From an uncultured Lachnospiraceae bacterium (GTDB lineage: Bacteria; Bacillota; Clostridia; Lachnospirales; Lachnospiraceae), in NCBI GenBank assembly GCA_948438565.1, contig CAOJLW010000017.1, positions 1-15,527 on the forward strand: a stretch of 15,527 nucleotides of DNA, written 5' to 3'. Below the pieces are notes generated by a model. The model ran no database searches and was not told the origin of the DNA. It worked only from the letters and a program-made list of their open reading frames with translations. Shown here in pieces: positions 1 to 7,600 of the stretch (within the stretch, counting starts at the first letter, position 1; each line of letters begins with the position of its first letter). The position numbers were made by a program, and so were the translations under genes.

Positions 1-3000
1 AGGTGTACTCGCCCGGCATCAATGCATAGCTGCCGTCCTCCAAAGGAGCAATTGCGTCTGTCCCACCCTTTTTGGTGATCACTACGTTTGCATCCGACGG
101 CGTAATATGCAGCGTCACTTTGCCCGGTGTATTTTCCAAAACTTCTACCGTACATACGGCTTTTTTACCCTCTACGGTTGCGGTAATCACAGCTTGGCCA
201 GGCGATACGGCCGTAACCACTCCCTTGGCGTCCACTGTCGCAACTGCTTCCCGATCAGACTGAAACGCTACCGGCAATACATAATTGGTCGGGAAGAAAT
301 CTACAAGCAGCGTTTTTTTCTGCCCAACTTTGAGAGATGTGCGTTCCTCACGCATAGCAATGCTTTCCAAATCAGTAATGTGATACAACCGAATTTCGGC
401 TGCCGACGCCCATTGCTGATTGGCGTCCGCCGACTCCAGGCAATACAGCCGTACATTGGTAACGTTCTGCGCTTCTTCAAAATGGATTGTCTGCCATCCC
501 TCTGTACTGTCAAATCTGCCATCCGCAATCAATGTCTGATAGGTTCTTCCATGATCCTTACTGATATCCACACGATACCGGACAAACCTTCCATTGGGTG
601 ATGAATCGCCCCTTGGCAGGTATTTCACGCTGTTGACTGCCTTCGGCCCGTTTTTGATATGCAGATCTATCCACATCTGATCTCTGGGAACCGCATCATT
701 CCACGCCGTATGCCAAATGCTTCCGGTATCGCCGTCCAATACCTTAGAGGCTGTTTGACTATTATTATGATAATTTCCACAGGTCGCTTCCAACTGATTG
801 AGCGGCACTATCATAGATAAAGCATTCGTTCGAACCGTCGCAGAACCCCCCGCATTTCCAGCCGTATCTTTCGCCACCACCGTGTAATAGTAATCGCCTG
901 TTGGAGGATCGCCTGCCACATAGCTTTCATTGGTCGTAATGGCCACTTTATTGCCAGCATCCGGTACAAATCCTGCCGTATCGGATCCATATACTTCATA
1001 ATACACGCTTCCATTGTCATCGGTTGCCGCATCCCAGACAAGCGTCACGATACCCTCGTCATCTGCGGAAGCCTTTAAACCGGAAATTGCGCTTGGAGGC
1101 GTAGTATCCTTTGGTGCTTCCCCTTCCTGAAACGTTAGTACAAACGAAACAGACTGATTGACATCATCTTCTAACACCACTTCTACATATCTGCCCCCTA
1201 CATTAAATGACGCATTGCTTGTCACATCTTTATTGTCCGTTGTAAAAGATTTGTATACCAAGCCTTCCGGTACCGGAACAATAGCCCGAAACGTATCATT
1301 AGCCACAATTTCAAATGTGCCTGTCAGGGTCTTGTTCCCGTCATTCCAGGCGATATCTTTCGCTTCGATTTCCTGCGTTCCCTGTAACAAATGGCGGTTT
1401 GTTGATAATACGTACGGCGTATCCCGCACTTCACGCACTGCCATTGTTTTCATTTCTTTTCTGCGGACAGGCAGGGAAAGTATGTCCGATCCCCTGTACC
1501 TGCCCAGATAGTTCCAATCCCAGAAATCCCAGATATCATAAGATTTTTCTGGTTCCAATCCTATGCCGCCAAAAGCGGTATCTGTGCCCAAATCAGCGCT
1601 GATTGTTTTTGGCTGCGATGTTTCATTCCAAAACAATAGGATGTGGTCGTCATAAGAGGATTTAAATTTATAATCTAAAACTTCTGGATTGGTCAGTCCT
1701 TTTTGGGTATAATCGCCCTCAAATAAGCCTACCGGACGGGCGGAGACGCCGTCAATTGGAAACGGCACCGATTTGCCGATATCCTGCATTTTCTCATTGC
1801 TAATCCGGTTAATGGTTTCACCCAATGTCATCTTTCCAAACAGGAATGCCGTGCCGGTAATCTGGGCATGGCGTAAATCACGATCGTCGTTCTCAAATAC
1901 TTTTACATCCGGATACAACAGTTTTGTCGTCCTGTGCCGATACCACTGATTGACTGCGGGTTTGGCAATATCCGGCGTAAACTCATTGGTGTCATGAATA
2001 TTTCTCTGCAGATCAATCAGGCCGATTGCAACGTCTGATCCGCTGTATTCCCAGGAATTTTCCGTGATGCGCACATCGCGGCCAATATAGGTTTTCGGCA
2101 ATTCATAGATTTTACGATATGCCTCCACGGCTGTCGCGTGCTTATCTTCAAAACCGCCTGTTTTATTTAACAAATAGCCGCCGCCTATTCCATGGTATTG
2201 CCCTGCATAATCATAGAAAATGGAACGTATCCCGGCGTCCTTTAAATTGGCGTAGACTTCAGACATATGCTGGATAAAATCCGGATCCGTATAGTCAGGC
2301 CCTTCCTGTGCGTCGTTATTTAACATATGCCCCGGATACTGCTCACAATAGTCGTCGGAACGGTAAGACGCCTGCATATATGTCCCGGCCTCGCCGCCTG
2401 CTGCCCGCATGGCCGCAACCCATTCCTTCATCGTCGGATAGTTATCGGTCAAATGCTCAAATTGTTTCCAATGCGCGTCATCCCACCAAAGCTGTTCGTT
2501 GGGGTTGACATAAGTATCCGGCTCCACGCGCAGATTTGGGATCGCATAATTGGCTAATCCTTTTTTATAGAGATCTTTAACCTCCTGAACCGCAAAATCC
2601 GCATTATTGGCATTTGACGTAAACCAGTTTACATACCAAAGGCACTCATAAATATATGGGTCAAAATCCATAAGCTGAACGTCCATAGCGTCTGCCTGCC
2701 TTACGGCAAACTGCTCCAGCGAATCATACGGATTTTTTTCTGTGAAATTGATCAGAGCCGTATCGCCCACATAGCTGTCCCCCGCATCTACCAGCTTTCC
2801 TGTGCTGTCGTAGATCCGAATATCTGCATCAATGCTTTTACAATTATGGTTACTCAGGCTTTCCTGCGAACGATACGCTGTCGTAATCGTGCTTTGAAAA
2901 GCATATGTAGTCAGCTGCCCAATCAAAAAACTTTCTTTGTTCGGATTATCCCGATAGGATATCATTAAATTATTTTTCGAAGTCGTATTGACGCCCTGCT

Positions 3001-4477
3001 TAAGCTGCGGAACGGTCCAGTTGCCTTCTCCCGTCAGAGCCGCATGGTTTTCATTCGGATTGGGTCCGACAAAAATACCGCCTTTTTCCTGATATTTGGC
3101 CGCTATCGGATACATCTGCATCAATTTGACGTCTTCCGTGCCTGATGTGTTGTCAAGTCCGGCGCTCAGTAAAATATCCCCGCCTTGATCATCCAAAGAT
3201 ATTTCCAGGATAATTCCATAAGTTCCCTCTTTACTGCCGGTCAGCCGGACGGCTTTTCCTGATTTTTGTTCGTTTATCTCTTCTGCCGTAAAACGATAGC
3301 CGCTGGTACTCTTTTCGGTATTGACCTGAAAATAAGCTCCCAATACATAAGCAAAGCCGCTTGCCTGCTCATAGACATGATATCGTCCAGACTGTAACTC
3401 AAAAATCACGCGCACATCCCGGTTTTGCAGCAACAGATAGTCCTCGCCGATCCACTGTAGCTGGGCTTGCTGCGGCGCGTCGCCCGTTGGCATACAGGCC
3501 ATGGAAACTTCATTCCAGACATTCGCGTCATGCGAAACGGCTCGCACGCTAAATTGCCCTTCCTTTCGGACTGTCAATTTGCCATTTGCATCAATTGCGG
3601 CAATATCCGTCCCCTCCGGCAGGATGGACCATGTCACAGTCTGATTTGTGGCGTTCTTTGGAAAAACAGAAGCCGTCATCTGTATCTCGTCTCCCACACG
3701 GCGGATCGTCTCTCCATCCTCTGGAGCAATGGAAATCCGTCTGACCGGTATCTCATCCCCTGCATAATTCGTATCTAAAAAAATTCCGTTTATAATAGCG
3801 TTCGTATGCGCCGGATTATAATTGTCATTGGTAAAGACTGCGTCCACAGATCCACTGAATACAGTCGAAATATACTTTCCTTGCATCAACTGCGTCAAAG
3901 AAACAGGCTCGCCCAGCTTTTCTTTTGTCCCCGCCCGGTATAACTGGACCGTCTGCGTTTTTCCCTGATCGTTTTCCGAAACTACATAAAACGTCAAAAT
4001 ATGTTCATCCGTATCATTGACCATAATACGCACCGTCTGTTGCTTGTCGTCAAACCGGTATGCAATTTTCCTGGTTCCGTCCGGATTTTCCGCATCCGGC
4101 AAACCATACTCCCACCATGATTCATTGCCGGCCTGCTGATCGGCATTTCTGGCCACATAGCCGCCCGAACGATCCTCTGTAAAGTAATCCACGCTATCGA
4201 TATAATACGGCGTATGCGTAATGTCATTGGATGCATCCCATCCGCAAAGCACATACCCGTCCTCTCCATATTTCGACAGCCAGTCCCCTTTAGTTTCACG
4301 ATCGACGCTCCATTGCCCCTGCGCAATGTTTTTTATCCATTCCCGATCCCGCTGCATCGACTCAGCAGTTTCTGCCGGCTCGTCCTGTTGCGCAGCAAAA
4401 GAAGTCACTTGCCCCGTTTGCAACAACATAACCCAGCTCAGCAGTATACCTAACCCTCGTTTGATCTTCTGTATCAT
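1..4477 (-). CDS. Secreted multidomain glycoside hydrolase, clan GH-D-like (GH36-like?) with Big2, FN3 and F5/8C modules; 3' end outside window
   Basis: The reading frame is open without a stop from the ATG at 4477 to the window edge (1492 codons). AAGGAG at 4485-4490, seven bases upstream, supports the start. Residues 1-29 form a signal peptide (likely cut after SFAA). Then come a jelly-roll-like domain (about 40-240), a Big2-like Ig domain (245-320), a beta-supersandwich (330-600), a TIM-barrel catalytic domain (about 605-930), a C-terminal beta domain (to about 1100), FN3 (1122-1218, starting DTTPPSAISGL), F5/8C/CBM32-like (1225-1367), a second Big2 domain (about 1369-1450) and the start of a PEGA-like domain. 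The barrel contains GIRSIFYDYAG, where D756 is the candidate nucleophile, and a later ENSWEYSGSD segment with E806, E810 and D815 as acid/base candidates. The sandwich-barrel-sandwich order and YDY...SGSD spacing resemble clan GH-D, especially GH36, but typical GH36 signatures are absent; GH101/GH129-like folds are alternatives. Secretion and modules point to extracellular glycan breakdown. The substrate is not determinable; galactosides are inferred from the neighbours. Confidence 0.8.
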   Translation of the reverse strand, partial: MIQKIKRGLGILLSWVMLLQTGQVTSFAAQQDEPAETAESMQRDREWIKNIAQGQWSVDRETKGDWLSKYGEDGYVLCGWDASNDITHTPYYIDSVDYFTEDRSGGYVARNADQQAGNESWWEYGLPDAENPDGTRKIAYRFDDKQQTVRIMVNDTDEHILTFYVVSENDQGKTQTVQLYRAGTKEKLGEPVSLTQLMQGKYISTVFSGSVDAVFTNDNYNPAHTNAIINGIFLDTNYAGDEIPVRRISIAPEDGETIRRVGDEIQMTASVFPKNATNQTVTWSILPEGTDIAAIDANGKLTVRKEGQFSVRAVSHDANVWNEVSMACMPTGDAPQQAQLQWIGEDYLLLQNRDVRVIFELQSGRYHVYEQASGFAYVLGAYFQVNTEKSTSGYRFTAEEINEQKSGKAVRLTGSKEGTYGIILEISLDDQGGDILLSAGLDNTSGTEDVKLMQMYPIAAKYQEKGGIFVGPNPNENHAALTGEGNWTVPQLKQGVNTTSKNNLMISYRDNPNKESFLIGQLTTYAFQSTITTAYRSQESLSNHNCKSIDADIRIYDSTGKLVDAGDSYVGDTALINFTEKNPYDSLEQFAVRQADAMDVQLMDFDPYIYECLWYVNWFTSNANNADFAVQEVKDLYKKGLANYAIPNLRVEPDTYVNPNEQLWWDDAHWKQFEHLTDNYPTMKEWVAAMRAAGGEAGTYMQASYRSDDYCEQYPGHMLNNDAQEGPDYTDPDFIQHMSEVYANLKDAGIRSIFYDYAGQYHGIGGGYLLNKTGGFEDKHATAVEAYRKIYELPKTYIGRDVRITENSWEYSGSDVAIGLIDLQRNIHDTNEFTPDIAKPAVNQWYRHRTTKLLYPDVKVFENDDRDLRHAQITGTAFLFGKMTLGETINRISNEKMQDIGKSVPFPIDGVSARPVGLFEGDYTQKGLTNPEVLDYKFKSSYDDHILLFWNETSQPKTISADLGTDTAFGGIGLEPEKSYDIWDFWDWNYLGRYRGSDILSLPVRRKEMKTMAVREVRDTPYVLSTNRHLLQGTQEIEAKDIAWNDGNKTLTGTFEIVANDTFRAIVPVPEGLVYKSFTTDNKDVTSNASFNVGGRYVEVVLEDDVNQSVSFVLTFQEGEAPKDTTPPSAISGLKASADDEGIVTLVWDAATDDNGSVYYEVYGSDTAGFVPDAGNKVAITTNESYVAGDPPTGDYYYTVVAKDTAGNAGGSATVRTNALSMIVPLNQLEATCGNYHNNSQTASKVLDGDTGSIWHTAWNDAVPRDQMWIDLHIKNGPKAVNSVKYLPRGDSSPNGRFVRYRVDISKDHGRTYQTLIADGRFDSTEGWQTIHFEEAQNVTNVRLYCLESADANQQWASAAEIRLYHITDLESIAMREERTSLKVGQKKTLLVDFFPTNYVLPVAFQSDREAVATVDAKGVVTAVSPGQAVITATVEGKKAVCTVEVLENTPGKVTLHITPSDANVVITKKGGTDAIAPLEDGSYALMPGEYT

Positions 4478-4484
4478 ACTCCCA

Positions 4485-4490
4485 CTCCTT
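4485..4490 (-). promoter_or_regulatory. Ribosome binding site AAGGAG of the 4477 gene
   Basis: On the minus strand AAGGAG lies seven bases before the ATG at 4477, a near-ideal Shine-Dalgarno spacing. It fixes the start of the secreted enzyme at the codon that gives a complete signal peptide. Confidence 0.8.
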
Positions 4491-4497
4491 TCTGACC

Positions 4498-4572
4498 GTA
4501 TGGAATAGACCATTGCCTATTCTCTCTAAGTGATATATTTAGCATATGCTTTCTCGTTTTGGTATTCCATAC
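4498..4572. repeat. Inverted repeat GTATGGAATA / TATTCCATAC flanking the 5' leader
   Basis: A perfect 10-base inverted repeat (4498-4507 and 4563-4572) extends by four further pairs (ACCA/TGGT) if a two-base bulge is allowed. The arms are 55 bases apart. Between them is a perfect palindrome, AGCATATGCT (4541-4550). It lies directly upstream of the ribosome binding site of the 4477 gene, so it could be a split operator or a leader RNA hairpin. The function is inferred only from position. Confidence 0.4.
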
Positions 4573-4645
4573 AATATCCTTTGATCTTTCTATAAATTTT
4601 TTATATATTATGTACAGAATATCCTGAGGAATTTTGACTGAAACA

Positions 4646-4675
4646 CAAAAATCCAGATTACAATCTGGATTTTTG
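4646..4675 (-). terminator. Rho-independent terminator after the GH27 gene (possibly bidirectional)
   Basis: The arms 4646-4659 and 4662-4675 are a perfect 14-base inverted repeat around a two-base centre. Read on the minus strand the stem ATCCAGATT/AATCTGGAT is followed by TTTTT. It begins about 15 bases after the GH27 stop codon (4691-4693). The symmetric A and T runs mean it could also stop transcription on the plus strand. It marks the end of the operon that begins upstream of the window's right edge. Confidence 0.85.
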
Positions 4676-4690
4676 CGCGAAAACATAAAA

Positions 4691-7600
4691 TTATTTAATT
4701 TTTACATATTTGACCTTACTGTACTTGGAATAGACTTTCACACCATCCAACACGCGATACGCCCTTACTTTCACATAACATTGTTTACCGCTTATCAACT
4801 GTTTAATCGTTTTAGTAAGCGTCGTCCCATTTTTTACAGTCAATTTTTGCGCTTTTTTAAACTTGGCGTTTGACGCATAGCGGACTTCATATCCATCCGC
4901 TCCTGCAAGCTTCTTCCAACCCACTTTTAACTGTTTTTCTTTAGCGCTCTTAGCCGTTTTTAATGTTACAGCGCTGACTTTAAACGCCATCTTTTGCATG
5001 GTTATCTGGACTGAATGCGCCTGAGCTTTCGCGTCTTTCGTCTCTTTTCTGGCCGCTTCGATCCGGCTTTCCGCCTGCTGGACAATCTGTTGAGCCTGGT
5101 TTGCCGCCGCTTTGGCCGCTTTTAACTCTTCTTCCAGTTTGACTCTATTTTCTTTATCCACTGCATTCTGTTTCAGAGCCTCCTGTAGCTGCTCTTCTGT
5201 CGCTTTTACTAAATTCATTGCCTGATCGGCCATATTCTGCGCTTGATCCGCCGCTTCTTTTGCCGCGTCCGCTTCCGCTTTATTGGCCTGCGCCTCCTGC
5301 AGCGCCTGATCGGCTGCTTCTTTTGCCGCGTTGGCCGCTTCTTGATTGGATGCCGCATCCTTTAACGCCTGATCGGCTGTTTTCTGCGCTTGATTGGCTG
5401 CGTTCTGCGCTTCCTCAGCCATGGTCTTCGCCGTCTGCGCTGCCGTCTGCGCCGTCTGTGCTGCCGTCTGCGCCGTTGCCGCTGCGCTCCTTACTGCTTC
5501 GATGGCGAATGCGTTATCTTGCGTCGCTGACAACGCCTGTTCCGCAACAAGCTGCGCCCCACTGGCTGCCGTCTGCGCTGCCGTCACCGCTCCCTGTAAC
5601 GTTTCCAAATCCTTGGCCGTTGCCGCTGCGTCGGCTACTGCCTGTGCCGCTTCTGCCGCGCTCTGCGCCGTAGACGCCGCCAGCTTCGCTGCATCGATAT
5701 CCTCTTGCAGCGCTGTCGTGTCCATCTTTAACCCCGCCGCTGCTTTCAACAGATCCTGCAGAATGCTTCGCGTATCCTCTCCAGGCGCCGTCTGGCCATT
5801 GAGCGCCTTGTACGCATTGGCAAGAGCCGCTTCTAATACTTCCGTACTTTGTTTTGTACAGATGGATGTATCCAATTTAGAATAGACATCATACGCCACA
5901 TCCAGCAATGCCATCGTTAGTTCTTCCGGTTCTTCTTCTGTCTGGCCCTGATAGTCGCTCCCCATAACCCTGAATTCCATAATTACTGTGGCATTCCAGG
6001 CATACTTCGTTTCCACAATATAAAGTCGCATCGCTTTCACATTTTTTGCCTTTGCTTTCTCCTCTTCGGTCAGTTCATAGAAATTGGATTCGATCACATT
6101 CTCATCATTTTTCCATTCGATATCGTTCCAGTCCGCCAATTTTTCAAATTGTTCTCCATCATAAGAAATCTGAATTTCACATTTATTGACGCCCCGCCTA
6201 AACCCATAAGTAGTCATCAGCTCAAACCGATCCAGATCCATCCCGTTTTCCCAGTCATACTGAAGATACAGCACGCTTGGATCCTGACCCTGGTTCATAT
6301 CAAATCCCGGTTTTGTCACATCCAGGCTATTGTCATTCGCATTGCCAGGCTTAGAAGCGGCAGGCGTCTTTGCCGGTGAGCTGGCGGTTGCTTCCAATGC
6401 AATATTTCTGATATTGGCCGGTTCAAATTCTGCGCGAATCACCAGATCGTCGATTACGCCTGCCAACTCATAGGTTCCATCCGTCACTTCTACCGCTTTT
6501 CCGTTTACAAAAGCCTGTTTTAACCGATAGCCTTCCTTTGGCTGAAAAGAAATGACTACGTTTCCGCCGTCGGCTACCTGATTGGCCGGATTGGCAGTAA
6601 TCGTACCATTTGTTGTCTCTTCAATCGTAATGCTATGGTTTATTTCTCTGTCCGGATTGATAAATCTGGCGTTGGCCCAATCCGCGTGATCGTAGGAATT
6701 TCCATTGCCCCCGTCCGTTACCCGCAAAATCAGTTCCCTACAATTTTCAATCAAGACGTTTACCTCTACTTTAGAATTGCTCAATCCTACATTTCCGGAA
6801 TCGTAGATTTTTTTGCCGTCCGCAATCAATTCAAAGGAAACCTGAGGCGGCGCGTAACCCGTTCCAACATTACCATATGAAATAATCGCTTCATCGTCAA
6901 TCCCGGCGGTTGCCCGGAACTTATAGCTCTTTCCTCCGAGATAAACTTTAATATCGCCTGCGGCGTGTATCCCTACGCCGTTTTCATACTGCTGTCCCTG
7001 AAGCGTAATGGCATTCCCGTCAACCGATAGATTTCTTCGTACCGAACCCCATCCGCTTACAGCGCTGATCCACTCCATTTCTGATAATACCAGTTCATTG
7101 GCCGGTATGTTCATTGAAGAAATTTCCCTTTCCAGCGTCTGTTGCTGAATCTCTGATTCACCTACAAAATTAAAAGATAAGTCGGTGCGTACCGTTCCAG
7201 CAGCCGGATCTTTAGGCGCCGTCACTTTCCATGCAATCGTAACGCTTTCTCCCGGAGCCAGATTCTTGTCATAGGCGCCCTGCTGCACTGCCGTAAAGCC
7301 TTCCGGTACCGTTAAGTCAACCGCTACATTTTCAATCGCTGTCCGGCCTACATTTTTCACTTCTGCGTCGATTGTAAATTCTTCATCCACATTCACATAG
7401 CTGAGTGCATTTGAACGGAATCCTACCAGTTTTTCAGACTCATCCTCTCTACCGGCACGAATCCGGAAAACCTTGACGCCATGCGACGGCACATCGCCTG
7501 ATTCCAGCCAATCGGTTACCATCACTTCACTGGCATTTTCTTTCCACAGATCTTTGGCCGCATAGACAGACGCCTCCGGCAGCTCCACACGGCTGTCTTC

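Larger units (their letters stand above)
4478..4690. other. Intergenic region between the two glycosidase genes (terminator plus leader of the downstream gene)
   Basis: This 213-base AT-rich stretch separates the GH27 stop from the start of the second secreted enzyme. It holds the GH27 terminator hairpin (4646-4675), an AT-rich block (about 4590-4620) that probably contains the promoter of the 4477 gene, an inverted repeat (4498-4507 with 4563-4572), a 10-base palindrome (4541-4550), and the ribosome binding site at 4485-4490. I could not pick a convincing -35/-10 pair; TAATAT-like and TATAAA-like hexamers occur on the minus strand but without a good partner at 17 bases. Confidence 0.6.

Noticed and set aside
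107..601. Plus-strand ORF of 164 codons
   Set aside because: It is antisense to the F5/8C and Big2 modules of the secreted enzyme, whose minus-strand frame is continuous and clearly protein-like.
1..4477. Possible frameshift or pseudogene, because no complete ORF is seen here
   Set aside because: Translating the minus strand from 4477 gives an uninterrupted frame with coherent domains to the window edge; it is simply incomplete at the 3' end.
4474..4686. Minus-strand ORF of 70 codons in the intergenic region
   Set aside because: It spans the terminator hairpin and the leader, overlaps the start of the real gene, and has no ribosome site or recognisable domain.
5018..5710. CRISPR array or other spaced repeats
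   Set aside because: The repeats are imperfect, in frame and encode a low-complexity helix; there are no constant repeats with unique spacers.
5218..5885. Two long plus-strand open frames (5218-5673 and 5394-5885) antisense to the coiled coil
   Set aside because: They are Pro/Leu- and Ala-rich mirror images of the GC-rich Ala/Gln repeat codons of the GH27 gene, with no ribosome site or family resemblance.
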